Assembly (NCBI RefSeq): GCF_051201685.1
Contig: NZ_CP179213.1
Coordinates: 1,860,001 to 1,924,000 of the forward strand
Source: Luminiphilus sp051201685
GTDB taxonomy: Bacteria > Pseudomonadota > Gammaproteobacteria > Pseudomonadales > Halieaceae
DNA length: 64,000 bases
Direction: 5' to 3'
Part shown: in pieces, positions 1 through 8,050 of the stretch
Numbering within the stretch: position 1 is the stretch's first letter
Layout: each line of letters begins with the position of its first letter
Notes under the pieces: model-generated
Told to the model about the DNA's origin: nothing
The model's database searches: none
The model's input: only the letters and a program-made list of their open reading frames with translations
Program-made: the position numbers and the translations under genes

Positions 1-44
1 GAAACGTTGTCTGACTGCTCTGGCAGCAGGTTCAATGCGTACAT
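1..44 (-). CDS. possible 5' end of a gene running off the left edge
   Basis: On the minus strand an ATG at 44-42 opens a frame that stays open to the window edge (14 codons, starting MYALNLLPEQ). An AGGA lies about 12 bases upstream, a loose ribosome binding site. The composition looks protein-like and the gene would diverge from the SIMPL-domain gene. Too little is visible to name a product, and it may be chance. Confidence 0.25.
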   Translation of the reverse strand, partial: MYALNLLPEQSDNV

Positions 45-359
45 GAGTGGTCTATTCCTAATGGTTGCGAGATCTAAGCCCTCTTCGGGGTCGCACTACA
101 GCTTACCGATTCAGCAGAGCATTTGCCAAAACACTCGGGAACAAAAAGCGTCCCCGCGTCTCGACCCAACATAGATTAGGATCTCTCGAAAGCAGCCGAT
201 CCATACCCCGTTGAGTGCCCTACCCTAAAACTCGGCAATATTTACTCACAATGCAGCGATTTTTTGGGAACTCTCAGCACGCGCAATGCTCCAACTTCGG
301 CCGGAGCCAGTACACTCCATCAACTAGCCCAACTAATTCATCCATTGCCGGAGATTGTT
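45..359. other. intergenic region with no recognised gene
   Basis: This gap precedes the SIMPL-domain gene. Short open frames cross it in several phases, but none has a ribosome binding site or recognisable product. It presumably holds the promoter for the gene at 360; I could not pick a convincing -35/-10 pair. Confidence 0.4.
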
Positions 360-1097
360 ATGCAGAAAAATCGATCCCTTCTAGGCGCCTACCTCTGTCG
401 GCTAACCGCCTTTCTCGCCGCATTAAGCGTGCTTATCACCTGCTTGAGTGCGAGCGCTCAGGCCTCTGAAGACAGTCAGGTTATTGCAATAAGCGGCACG
501 GGGGCGGTAACACTGGTACCCGATACGGCTTCGATTACTTTAGGCATTAACCTCAGGGGCAATGACCTGACCAACCTACAGATGTCCGTGGACGCCGCCG
601 TCGGCACCATACTGACAAAATTGCGAGCATTGAATATCGATGACAAAGACCTCGCAGCAACAAATATCAGAATTTCGCCCCGCTACCGATACAACCAATC
701 GCAGCAACAGTCGGTCGCAGATGGCTATGAAGTTTCACGTGATATCAGGGTTACTGTGCGCGATCTGGCACTGCTGAGCCCAGTCATGAGTGAGGCCAGC
801 AATGCCGGCATCAACCGTGTCAGTCCTCCGCAGCTGTCGAGTTCAAAGTATGAGGAAAACTATCAAAAAGCACTGGCACTGGCGGTTGAGCAAGCAAAGC
901 AGCGCGCCTCGGCTTTGGCAGATGCTGCACAGGTCAAATTGGGTCCTGTTGTGCGCATGAGCACGCTGGAGACCACCTACCGGCCTGAGCAACCGATGAG
1001 GATGGCGATGGAATCAGACGCTCCAGAGGCCGCTTATCAGCCCGGAGAATTGCGTGTAACGGCCAATGTGAACGTTGCTTTCGCAATTTCACCCTAA
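360..1097 (+). CDS. SIMPL-domain (DUF541) periplasmic protein
   Basis: A 245-residue exported protein. The chosen ATG at 360 follows a GGAG and begins a clear signal peptide (basic MQKNR, hydrophobic core, cleavage near ASAQA-SEDS); an in-frame ATG at 264 would put 32 non-signal residues in front of it. The mature part has the SIMPL pattern: an early strand with SGTGAVTLVPDTA, a central heptad-like stretch around LTKLRALNIDDKDL, the YRYNQSQQQ segment, and a late QAKQRASALADAA helix. SIMPL/YggE-like proteins are periplasmic, oligomeric, and linked to oxidative stress tolerance in E. coli; the molecular role is unclear. Family call is good, function is not established. Confidence 0.85.
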   Translation: MQKNRSLLGAYLCRLTAFLAALSVLITCLSASAQASEDSQVIAISGTGAVTLVPDTASITLGINLRGNDLTNLQMSVDAAVGTILTKLRALNIDDKDLAATNIRISPRYRYNQSQQQSVADGYEVSRDIRVTVRDLALLSPVMSEASNAGINRVSPPQLSSSKYEENYQKALALAVEQAKQRASALADAAQVKLGPVVRMSTLETTYRPEQPMRMAMESDAPEAAYQPGELRVTANVNVAFAISP

Positions 1098-1189
1098 ATA
1101 CACCGAAGTTCCCTGCTACACTTGGAAAATGATGCCTCGATCCCTATTATCTATACATGATCGAACCTCTATCAACTCTGGAGAGTAAT

Positions 1190-1873
1190 ATGAGCGACAA
1201 GCCAGTTTTTTCATCACAAGTTGACGTGTTAGGCGCTGACAGCGCGATTAGCACCAACAAAGTCCTTAGAAACACATATATGCTCTTAGGTATGACACTG
1301 GCATTCAGTGCCGTGACCGCGGGCACCTCCATGGCCCTTGGCCTCTCCCACATGGCCGGGCTGGTGATGATGCTTGTTGGCTTTGGACTGCTGTTTGTTG
1401 TCAATCGCATGGCAGATACCGCAAAAGGCCTGCCTGCCATCTTTGCTTTCACCGGAGTTATGGGTGCCGCACTCGGCCCCATGCTCAACTATTACGTGGC
1501 TCTGCCTGGCGGCCCCAGCATGATTATGCAGGCCCTAGGTGGAACTGCTCTGGTGTTTTTCAGCTTGTCTGCCTACGCGCTAAACAGCCGCAAAGATTTT
1601 AGCTACATGGGAGGCTTTCTTATGACGGGGCTCATCGTGGCGATCGTTGCGAGCATTGCCAACATCTTCCTGGGTATACCTGCGCTATCACTTACGATTT
1701 CGGCAGCCATAATCATGATCATGTCGGGCCTGATTTTGTTCGACACCAGCCGGATTATTAATGGCGGCGAGACCAACTACATTCGCGCTACCGTGTCGCT
1801 GTACCTCAACATTTACAACTTGTTCATCCACATGTTGCATCTGATCGGTGCCTTCGGTGGCGGTGACGACTAA
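1190..1873 (+). CDS. Bax inhibitor-1 / YccA family inner membrane protein
   Basis: A 227-residue integral membrane protein with about seven hydrophobic segments after a short polar N-terminus. The start at 1190 (MSDKPVFSS) sits after GGAG; an upstream ATG at 1157 lacks a good site. Segment order, the central NSRKDFSYMGGFL loop, and the FDTSRIINGGE and YLNIYNLFIHML stretches near the end match the BI-1/YccA/YbhL family. E. coli YccA modulates the FtsH protease; other members leak cations such as calcium. Which role applies here cannot be read from sequence. The gene stands alone and ends at a strong terminator. Confidence 0.9.
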   Translation: MSDKPVFSSQVDVLGADSAISTNKVLRNTYMLLGMTLAFSAVTAGTSMALGLSHMAGLVMMLVGFGLLFVVNRMADTAKGLPAIFAFTGVMGAALGPMLNYYVALPGGPSMIMQALGGTALVFFSLSAYALNSRKDFSYMGGFLMTGLIVAIVASIANIFLGIPALSLTISAAIIMIMSGLILFDTSRIINGGETNYIRATVSLYLNIYNLFIHMLHLIGAFGGGDD

Positions 1874-1890
1874 TTTGAACGCAAGGCTGA

Positions 1891-1917
1891 AAACCCCGGT
1901 ATCGCCGGGGTTTTTTT
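1891..1917 (+). terminator. rho-independent terminator after the BI-1 gene
   Basis: CCCCGG and CCGGGG arms (1894-1899 and 1905-1910) enclose a five-base loop and are followed by seven T. Flanking A residues can extend the stem. It lies 18 bases after the stop codon and separates this gene from the tus operon. Confidence 0.9.
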
Positions 1918-1966
1918 ATGCGGGTATCATTACCAACCTATTGGCCATGGCGGCACAAAAAAGCAG

Positions 1967-2299
1967 ATGAAAATTGCACTCGTCGTTCTAGGCGCCCCAG
2001 ACTCGGGACTGTGCCACTTTCGTGCCCAAGGGTTCGCAAAAGCTCTTGAGACGAGCAGCGTCTCTCTACAACGCGTCTTTTTTTACGGCGAAGGTGTGCT
2101 GGCTGCTGCGTCGGACAACTCTGAGTGCATGAGCGCTTGGTCGGCAATAGCCGCCACGCAAGGCTGCGATCTAGTCCTTTGCAGCGCCTCAGCAGAGACC
2201 CACAACGTACTTCCGCCGCCTGACGCCTTTACTATCATGGGGCTCGGAGCCCTCATGGAAGCGGGTCATGACTGCGACAGGGTTGTAAGTTTTGACTGA
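1967..2299 (+). CDS. tusD: TusD, sulfur relay subunit (DsrE family)
   Basis: A 110-residue DsrE/TusD-family protein, first gene of tusDCBE. TusBCD is a cytoplasmic heterohexamer that takes persulfide sulfur from TusA and passes it to TusE for 2-thiouridine synthesis at tRNA wobble position 34. TusD carries the sulfur-accepting cysteine; here Cys72 in LVLCSASAE fits that place. The N-terminus MKIALVVLGAP is the usual first strand. It overlaps tusC by eight bases. Length and order match the E. coli operon. Confidence 0.93.
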   Translation: MKIALVVLGAPDSGLCHFRAQGFAKALETSSVSLQRVFFYGEGVLAAASDNSECMSAWSAIAATQGCDLVLCSASAETHNVLPPPDAFTIMGLGALMEAGHDCDRVVSFD

Positions 2300-2651
2300 C
2301 GCAAACACTTGGCTAATACGCATCCATACGGCTCCCTACATCAGCCCCAGGGCCGCGCTTGGTTTGGACGCCACGCTCGCTTGCGGCGCCTTCGGTCAAG
2401 CTGTGAAGCTTGTTTTAGAGGGTCCTGCTATTGAATTACTAAAGCCTCTCCCCGCAGCGCCTGAGGGTGGGCGGAATCTCCACAAAATGATCGCTTCACT
2501 GCCACTGTATGATGTAGATCGCGTTTATTTATTGAGTGAAGACTTGACCACTATTCCAGACACAACGTTTGATGAATTACAGATCACACTGGTCAACAGT
2601 GGCGAGCTTGCCAACTTGATCACCAATAGCCGTCACGTACTGAGCTTCTGA
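2292..2651 (+). CDS. tusC: TusC, sulfur relay subunit
   Basis: A 119-residue DsrF-like member of the TusBCD complex. The start is a TTG at 2292 inside the end of tusD; no ATG or GTG gives a better full-length product, and the eight-base overlap suggests translational coupling. It shows the DsrE fold pattern, with the conserved APYISPRAALGLDATLA opening and a central strand-helix rich in small residues. It is thought to be structural in the hexamer, without a catalytic cysteine. Confidence 0.9.
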   Translation: MTDANTWLIRIHTAPYISPRAALGLDATLACGAFGQAVKLVLEGPAIELLKPLPAAPEGGRNLHKMIASLPLYDVDRVYLLSEDLTTIPDTTFDELQITLVNSGELANLITNSRHVLSF

Positions 2652-2926
2652 TGGCACTGCACCTATTTTATAACCCAGACCGGTATGTCACGCTTCTAGA
2701 AACCTTGAAAGCGGAGGACGTGATCATCATTTTTGATCAAGCGCTTCTAAACTGGGCAGAAATCCAAATAGGCGCGGGCACGCCTCAGTGCGCAGCCATT
2801 TTTGCCCTAACCCAAGAGTGCCAACAGCGAGAGCTGACGCTACCTGCGGAGGGCCTTGAAGCAATCAGCTTCGCTGACTGGGTTGCACTTACGATTAAAC
2901 ACCCTCAGCAGGTTAACTGGGTCTGA
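2651..2926 (+). CDS. tusB: TusB, sulfur relay subunit
   Basis: A 91-residue DsrH-family protein, third subunit of TusBCD. It begins at an ATG sharing one base with the tusC stop (TGATG). MALHLFYNPDRY and the DVIIIFDQALL segment fit the family, as does the short length. TusB is the least conserved subunit and is assigned mainly from size, fold pattern and position between tusC and tusE. Confidence 0.9.
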   Translation: MALHLFYNPDRYVTLLETLKAEDVIIIFDQALLNWAEIQIGAGTPQCAAIFALTQECQQRELTLPAEGLEAISFADWVALTIKHPQQVNWV

Positions 2927-3258
2927 TGTCGATGGATGCCACCGAATTGAAGTTGCTGTGCGACGAGCGAGGCTTCCTCATTGATACAAGTGCCTGGGTG
3001 ACAGAACATGCCGAGGCATTGGCCAAAGAGGAAGGCATAACGCTGACACCCGCACACTGGGAGATTCTTTATTTGCTGAGAGCTTTCCATACCGAGTTCG
3101 AAGAGTCACCCGCAAATCGTGCGCTAGTTAATTGGGTTAAACGCCATAAGGGACCAGATAAAGGAAACTCTATTTACCTTATGCGCTTATTCCCCGGTAG
3201 CCCAGCGCGCGTGGGGAGTCGCATAGCGGGCCTCCCAAAGCCCAAAAATTGTTTGTAG
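2926..3258 (+). CDS. tusE: TusE, sulfur carrier (DsrC/TusE family)
   Basis: A 110-residue DsrC/TusE-family protein that receives sulfur from TusBCD and presents it to MnmA on tRNA. The C-terminal arm ends PKPKNCL, with the essential penultimate cysteine. The second cysteine that sulfur-oxidising or sulfite-reducing DsrC proteins carry about eleven residues earlier is absent, so this is the tRNA-modification type. HWEILYLLR and NWVKRHKG are typical helices. It overlaps tusB by one base, and trmA follows twelve bases later. Confidence 0.95.
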   Translation: MSMDATELKLLCDERGFLIDTSAWVTEHAEALAKEEGITLTPAHWEILYLLRAFHTEFEESPANRALVNWVKRHKGPDKGNSIYLMRLFPGSPARVGSRIAGLPKPKNCL

Positions 3259-3270
3259 GGTCTCGCATCT

Positions 3271-4371
3271 ATGCCTTTGAGTAACATTAAACCCAGTAAT
3301 TACGGAGAGCTTTTGGCGCTTAAGATCGCCCCAAGAGTAGAGGCATTCGCAGCGCTAGGTGCACCAACACCCCAAGTCTTCGAGTCGTCACCTCTAGCTT
3401 TTCGCCTGCGCGCAGAATTTAGGATCTGGCACGCTGGCGAGGACCTGTTTTACGCCATGTTTAAGCCAGGAGCCCCGAAAGATCCCATAGCGATAACGAG
3501 CTTCCCAATTGCCTGCAAACCTATCCAGCAACTTATGCCCGCGCTGCTACAGGAGCTTCGCAACAATACCCACCTCCGTCAGAAGCTCTTCCAAGTCGAA
3601 TTTCTCAGCACTTTAACCGGCGACATGCTTGCAACCTTGATTTATCACAGGGCCCTAGACTCCAGCTGGGAGCAAGAAGCTAGCCTGTTGGCGCAACGTC
3701 TCGGCATAAATTTAATTGGCCGCAGCCGCAAGCAAAAAAAAGTGATCGGCAAAGACAGCGTGCAAGAAACGCTTTGCATTAACGACAGTGAGTACCATTT
3801 CAAACAACCTGACCAAGCATTCACCCAGCCCAATGGCAACGTCAACCAACACATGATTGAGTGGGCCGACAGCGCCTGTGAAAATTTGTCCGCCGATCTA
3901 CTCGAGCTTTACTGTGGCATTGGCAATTTCAGCTTGCCGTTAGCACACCGCTTTGACCGCGTTCTCGCGACAGAGGTTTCAAAAGTTGCCACTGCAGCTG
4001 CCATCGAAAATCGCGATAAGAATGGCATTAACAATGTGGAATTTGCGCGGCTATCCGCTGAAGAAATGACAGCAGCAATGTCCGGAGAGCGCCCCTTTCG
4101 CCGGTTAGCACACTTGCCCGCACCCCTGACCGATTACAAGCTCAACACTTTACTGGTTGATCCTCCTCGAGCGGGGCTTGATAAAGCCACACTGGCCCTC
4201 GCAAGTAATTTTGACAGCGTCATCTACATCTCATGCAACCCTGACACATTACTCGACAACCTAAAAACACTGCAGACCACCCACGAAATAGCTCAGCTCG
4301 CATTTTTTGATCAATTCCCCTACACCCATCATCTTGAAAGCGGCGTCTTGTTAATAAGGAAAGCACCATGA
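3271..4371 (+). CDS. trmA: tRNA (uracil-54-C5)-methyltransferase TrmA
   Basis: A 366-residue SAM-dependent methyltransferase that makes ribothymidine at tRNA U54; the length equals E. coli TrmA. The SAM site is ELYCGIGNFSLPLA, the active-site loop is LLVDPPRAGLD, the catalytic cysteine is Cys322 in YISCNPDTL and the general base is probably Glu356 in HHLESG. There is no TRAM domain or iron-sulfur cysteine cluster, which rules out RlmC/RlmD. The gene sits in the tus transcript, so two tRNA modification systems appear co-expressed. It overlaps phhB by ATGA. Confidence 0.95.
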   Translation: MPLSNIKPSNYGELLALKIAPRVEAFAALGAPTPQVFESSPLAFRLRAEFRIWHAGEDLFYAMFKPGAPKDPIAITSFPIACKPIQQLMPALLQELRNNTHLRQKLFQVEFLSTLTGDMLATLIYHRALDSSWEQEASLLAQRLGINLIGRSRKQKKVIGKDSVQETLCINDSEYHFKQPDQAFTQPNGNVNQHMIEWADSACENLSADLLELYCGIGNFSLPLAHRFDRVLATEVSKVATAAAIENRDKNGINNVEFARLSAEEMTAAMSGERPFRRLAHLPAPLTDYKLNTLLVDPPRAGLDKATLALASNFDSVIYISCNPDTLLDNLKTLQTTHEIAQLAFFDQFPYTHHLESGVLLIRKAP

Positions 4372-4661
4372 CTGTTATAAGTGAAAGTGAGATTAACGCG
4401 TGGCTAGGAGCCAATTCGGCTTGGCGACTACAAGACGGCAAACTCGTGCTTAGCGTTCAATTTCAAGATTTCAACATGGCGTGGGGCTTTATGTCTCGTG
4501 TGGCTCTACTGGCAGAACAGCAGCAACACCATCCCGAGTGGCAAAACGTCTACAACCGCGTCGAAATTGCACTGGTCACCCACGATGCGGGCGGCCTGAC
4601 TGAGAAGGATTTGCGGTTAGCGACGGCCATTAACCGATTGCTGGAAAGCTCAGGAAGCTAA
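4368..4661 (+). CDS. phhB: 4a-hydroxytetrahydrobiopterin dehydratase (pterin carbinolamine dehydratase)
   Basis: A 97-residue PCD/DCoH-family enzyme that dehydrates 4a-hydroxytetrahydropterin when pterin cofactors are recycled. The active-site signature HHPEW, preceded by EQQQ, and the later HDAGGLTEKD loop are present. No aromatic amino acid hydroxylase gene is nearby, so the physiological pterin user is unknown; PCD-like proteins also occur in molybdopterin metabolism. It is the last gene of the tus-trmA operon, and its final 32 bases overlap the end of the convergent hydrolase gene. Confidence 0.9.
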   Translation: MTVISESEINAWLGANSAWRLQDGKLVLSVQFQDFNMAWGFMSRVALLAEQQQHHPEWQNVYNRVEIALVTHDAGGLTEKDLRLATAINRLLESSGS

Positions 4662-5502
4662 TCAGAGCATCTGATACACCAGCCTCATTCAGCATTGGCG
4701 CGTGCCCCACCCCAGGCACTTCTAAAAGCTGCATCCGTTTATTGCGCCGCTGCATTTCCTCAACGCAGGCGGGCTCCAGCAAGTCACTCAAAGCCCCACG
4801 GATCAGTAGCACAGGAACATCCGTCAGTGCTTCAAACAACGGCCAAAGATCGTCTGGTCGCACGTCTGATGTGGCGCTAGATAATGGCACTGTGATGTTG
4901 GGATCATAATCTAGGGCGACCCCGTCCGACGTTTGAGAGCAAGCTCTTGCGGCAAATCTAAGCCAGTCTTCAGTTGTGTAGTGTGGGAATGCCGTCTCAT
5001 TCACCGACGCCAAATGGTCTGCCGCCGCAGACCAGCTAGAAAAGACCATCTTAGAGCCGACAGATTGCTTAATACGATCAAGGCCTCGCTGTGCAATAAC
5101 CGGCCCAATATCGTTTAAGACCACCTGAGTCAGCCGCTCAGGTGCCAACGCACCGATACCCAACGCCATTAGGCCGCCCATGGAGGTTCCCACGATCGAG
5201 AAACTTTTTACTTCAAGATCATCGAGCAGGCGTAGGGTATCCAAAATATAGGTTTGGGGGGTGTAGTGCTCCACCTGCGTGTCTGATTCAGAACGACCAC
5301 GCCCCCTTTGATCGGGGACGATTACACGGTAATTTTTTTGCAGCAAAGGGGCCAGATCTTCAAAGTCACGGCTGTTACGGGACAGCCCGTGCAAGCACAA
5401 AATCACTGATGCTTCAGAAGCAGGACCGGGGTAGTCACGGGCATAAAGGGTTAACCCATCATCGGTTTTAAAGTACACATTACGAAAATAAGGACTATTC
5501 AT
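4630..5502 (-). CDS. alpha/beta hydrolase
   Basis: A 290-residue cytoplasmic alpha/beta-hydrolase. The start at 5502 follows AGGAT; a TTG thirty bases upstream is less likely. The fold shows the LCLHGLSRNS oxyanion strand, the nucleophile elbow VGTSMGG (Ser107), an acid candidate in RGALSDLL and the catalytic histidine in GVGHAPML. Such enzymes include esterases, C-C hydrolases and haloperoxidase-like proteins; the substrate cannot be told. It follows the dUTPase gene by about thirty bases and is probably co-transcribed. Its 3' end overlaps phhB on the other strand. Confidence 0.85.
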   Translation of the reverse strand: MNSPYFRNVYFKTDDGLTLYARDYPGPASEASVILCLHGLSRNSRDFEDLAPLLQKNYRVIVPDQRGRGRSESDTQVEHYTPQTYILDTLRLLDDLEVKSFSIVGTSMGGLMALGIGALAPERLTQVVLNDIGPVIAQRGLDRIKQSVGSKMVFSSWSAAADHLASVNETAFPHYTTEDWLRFAARACSQTSDGVALDYDPNITVPLSSATSDVRPDDLWPLFEALTDVPVLLIRGALSDLLEPACVEEMQRRNKRMQLLEVPGVGHAPMLNEAGVSDALISFLSFPAIG

Positions 5503-5532
5503 AGAGATATCCTGTTTACCGATCGTCTGCAA

Positions 5533-6147
5533 CTAACCGGGATACTTAGCCTTGAGTGCGTTATAAACATCTGATGGGAAGTCATCCGATTGAGTATCTA
5601 AACGTTCCATTAATTCAGCGAGGTGCTCATTATCCTCACGACCTTCCCACACCTTCTGATAGCTACCCTCTTTATAACCATGATCCTGCCGGAAAAAATT
5701 AAGAACGTTCTTTCCAACATAATGACGATATAAATCTTCGAAAGATAAATTGCAGGCCTGCATGAGCACAGCAAATTGAGGCACCGAAAACCCTCGCGCC
5801 TGTAAACTAGCCAGAGCTAGCGCCTCAGTGGCCTCTCGAACATCCAGCAGGACCTCAGTTGGCCTCTCGAGATCAGCAGCCACTTGCTCTGCAAGCTCTG
5901 CAATGTCGGTATCAGCGCGGAAAAGTGCGCTAAGGCCAAAATGCCAAATATCAACCACCTCAAGACGCACCTGGGCCATGTCGGGATCTTGTTTTTTCCA
6001 CCACTTATAGCCGTAGTGGTCCATCAATTCACCACATTCAATCCATATCGCGCGGTACCACTCAAAATGCTGATTAATCCAGTCTTCATGTACCCGCGTG
6101 TTCATTCGATGCTGCATAGACAGCATGGTCTCAAGCGCCTGACGCAT
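5533..6147 (-). CDS. dimeric all-alpha dUTPase
   Basis: A 204-residue member of the dimeric dUTPase (dUTPase_2, PF08761) family, which hydrolyses dUTP (and dUDP) to dUMP and keeps uracil out of DNA. The metal-binding motifs of the all-alpha NTP pyrophosphatase fold are visible: ECGELMDHYGYKWWK near residues 37-51 and EVVDIWHF about a dozen residues on. A further acidic helix carries the YKEGSYQKVW segment. This form is unrelated to the trimeric Dut common in bacteria, and its presence in a gammaproteobacterium is a patchy trait. Whether the genome also has trimeric dut cannot be judged here. Confidence 0.85.
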   Translation of the reverse strand: MRQALETMLSMQHRMNTRVHEDWINQHFEWYRAIWIECGELMDHYGYKWWKKQDPDMAQVRLEVVDIWHFGLSALFRADTDIAELAEQVAADLERPTEVLLDVREATEALALASLQARGFSVPQFAVLMQACNLSFEDLYRHYVGKNVLNFFRQDHGYKEGSYQKVWEGREDNEHLAELMERLDTQSDDFPSDVYNALKAKYPG

Positions 6148-6613
6148 AGTTGATTGTCCCCAAAGGTTGTTGTCCTTGCCGTTGCTGAATTGTCACAATT
6201 TGGCTCACGCAATGATACCCACTTTTGCATTGCATCAAGCCTGAAACACAAGCCTCACAGAACTCAACTGCCCAAGGTTTACCCTTTGCAAATTGATCAA
6301 GCCTCATGGGACCCGCGCTATGCGGACTTTTTACCCCTGTGACGCTTAGCAGTGGTGATCCTTGCCAGTTTTTCTTAGGCATTCAGCACAAGAAACTTCA
6401 GTGACCGAAATACCAGCCCCCTATTAGGTTCAGAAACGGCGTGTAAAAAGGTTCGAAAATGAGTGGAGCAGCATGGTAACGTGTGCGGCCAATAGCACCC
6501 CGGAACCCGGTCACGGCTTTTGACGGAAAGATAAAGTCCTTACGCCCCCCCATCGGCAATGCTACTGCTCCAAACGACAATGCTTAGACAATGCTTAGAA
6601 GGCTCACCATTTA
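6148..6613. other. intergenic region between divergent dUTPase and thioesterase genes
   Basis: This 466-base gap separates two divergent genes and should hold both promoters. I see no RNA gene, no clear terminator and no open frame with a credible start. Confidence 0.4.
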
Positions 6614-7045
6614 ATGTCCCACGCCCCTGAACAACATGACATCGTTGCAAGACTCAACAGCCACCAGCTGACATTCATCAAACTGCTAGCCGGAAAGGTT
6701 GTGGCTGCCGATGTAGATGCACGCTCATGTACCTTCAACTTTTGTGTCCCTCTCGACTTTTGTCATAGTGGCAATGTGGTACAAGGCGGTTTTGTCTCGG
6801 CTATGCTCGACGCGGCCATGTCCCACGCAGTTTTTGCCTGTGACCCCACGGTTGAGCGTTTATCTAGCCTAGAAATTACAACACGCTATGAAAGCGTCAC
6901 TCGAGGAGAGAGCTCGTTAACTGTTACAGGCTGGATTCGCCGAATGACGAAGACCATCGCGTTTTTAGAGGCGGATATCAAAAGTGAATCAGGCGAGATC
7001 CTTGCTATCGCACATTCAGTGGCTAAAATTGGGCGTAAAGCCTAA
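6614..7045 (+). CDS. PaaI-type hotdog thioesterase
   Basis: A 143-residue hotdog-fold protein of the PaaI/4HBT group, which hydrolyses acyl-CoA thioesters. The core motif GNVVQGGFVSAMLDAAMSHA holds the Gly-Gly helix start and the catalytic Asp on the long helix; the following strands EITTRYESVTRGESS and KTIAFLEADI match the family. There is no signal peptide. It stands alone, so the substrate is unknown. No close ribosome binding site is obvious before the ATG. Confidence 0.85.
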   Translation: MSHAPEQHDIVARLNSHQLTFIKLLAGKVVAADVDARSCTFNFCVPLDFCHSGNVVQGGFVSAMLDAAMSHAVFACDPTVERLSSLEITTRYESVTRGESSLTVTGWIRRMTKTIAFLEADIKSESGEILAIAHSVAKIGRKA

Positions 7046-7234
7046 GTCCTAGCAAATCAGAGCTGGGATTCTCGCCCACATCAGCACGCCTAACAATGCC
7101 GAGGGTGATGCAAGGTGTTTACCCCCTGGCTTGATCGTAAAACAGTTGCCAACGGCGCGACCCAACCCTTTCAGACGACACAAAACTTCGTGACGCAGAA
7201 AGGCTATCGAGCGATCGTCCAACTTGCAGCTCGA

Positions 7235-8050
7235 TTAAATCAACAAGTTTTGAATTTCTTTTCGAAAATTCCTACTCACTTTCAAAACACCGCCACCCTC
7301 GATTTGAAGTTGCGCTTCACCCTTGGGTAAGCCCTCCACCACTTCAACCTTTGACAAATTCACAATAGTAGATCTGTGTATTCTTACGAAGTTCTCAGGC
7401 AGACGCGCCACTAGCTCCTTCATTGTTGAGCGCAGAATGTGGGTGCAGCCAGCTGCATGAACGCACATATAGTCTCCCGCAGCATCGATCCACTCTATAT
7501 CCTCCATCTGAAGAAGCGTTGTTTGCTGGCCGTCTTTTATTGCCAGCTTACCGACGTCCATGGAGGTGAGCGCGTGGTTTGCATCCAAAATTCGATCGGC
7601 TTGCCCCCCCATCGCGGAAATCACCGCCCCTTTTTGACGCGCTGCTTGATCAGCAACATCTACACTGCCCTCTAATGGATCTACAATGAGCCCTAGGAGG
7701 CGTGTTGTGCAACGCGACAATGTTTCATGAACACGATCAGCAGAAAAAGGCTTCAAGATGTAATCGACGGCATGCAAGTCAAAGGCTTCGACCGCAAATT
7801 CACTGTGAGCCGTAGCAAAAACCACAAGCGGCATAGTGTCTGACTGAAGGGCCTGCACCACTTCAAAGCCACCTAAGCCAGGCATCTGTATATCTAAAAA
7901 CACGACATCTACCGGTTTCAACCTGAGACCTTGAATCGCTTCGCGGCCGTTTTTATAGCAGGCAGTCACCTCAACTTCAGGTGTGCCATCAAGAATTTGC
8001 TTGAGAAATTCTCGGGCTAGGGGCTCGTCGTCAACAACCGCTACTCTCAC
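7235..8050 (-). CDS. LytTR-family response regulator
   Basis: A 271-residue two-component regulator. Residues 1-120 form a receiver domain with acidic residues at DDE (7-9), phosphoacceptor Asp53 in FLDIQMPG, and Lys100 in ILKPF. Residues about 165-271 form a LytTR DNA-binding domain, recognisable from IEWIDAAGDYMCVHA and ENFVRIHRSTIVN. It starts at a GTG overlapping the kinase stop by four bases (GTGA), so the pair is translationally coupled. AlgR, LytR and YehT have the same layout. Targets are unknown; LytTR sites are direct repeats that I did not locate. Confidence 0.93.
   Translation of the reverse strand: MRVAVVDDEPLAREFLKQILDGTPEVEVTACYKNGREAIQGLRLKPVDVVFLDIQMPGLGGFEVVQALQSDTMPLVVFATAHSEFAVEAFDLHAVDYILKPFSADRVHETLSRCTTRLLGLIVDPLEGSVDVADQAARQKGAVISAMGGQADRILDANHALTSMDVGKLAIKDGQQTTLLQMEDIEWIDAAGDYMCVHAAGCTHILRSTMKELVARLPENFVRIHRSTIVNLSKVEVVEGLPKGEAQLQIEGGGVLKVSRNFRKEIQNLLI

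Noticed and set aside
215..469. Open frame overlapping the SIMPL-domain gene start
   Set aside because: Composition is unlike a protein, and it runs through the signal peptide codons of a well-supported gene in another frame.
6180..6220. Sequence with ACAATTTG and ACGCAAT resembling part of the 14.8/19.1 kb element
   Set aside because: Only the short outer blocks agree; the TTGACT/TTCACT pair and the AT-rich repeat are missing.
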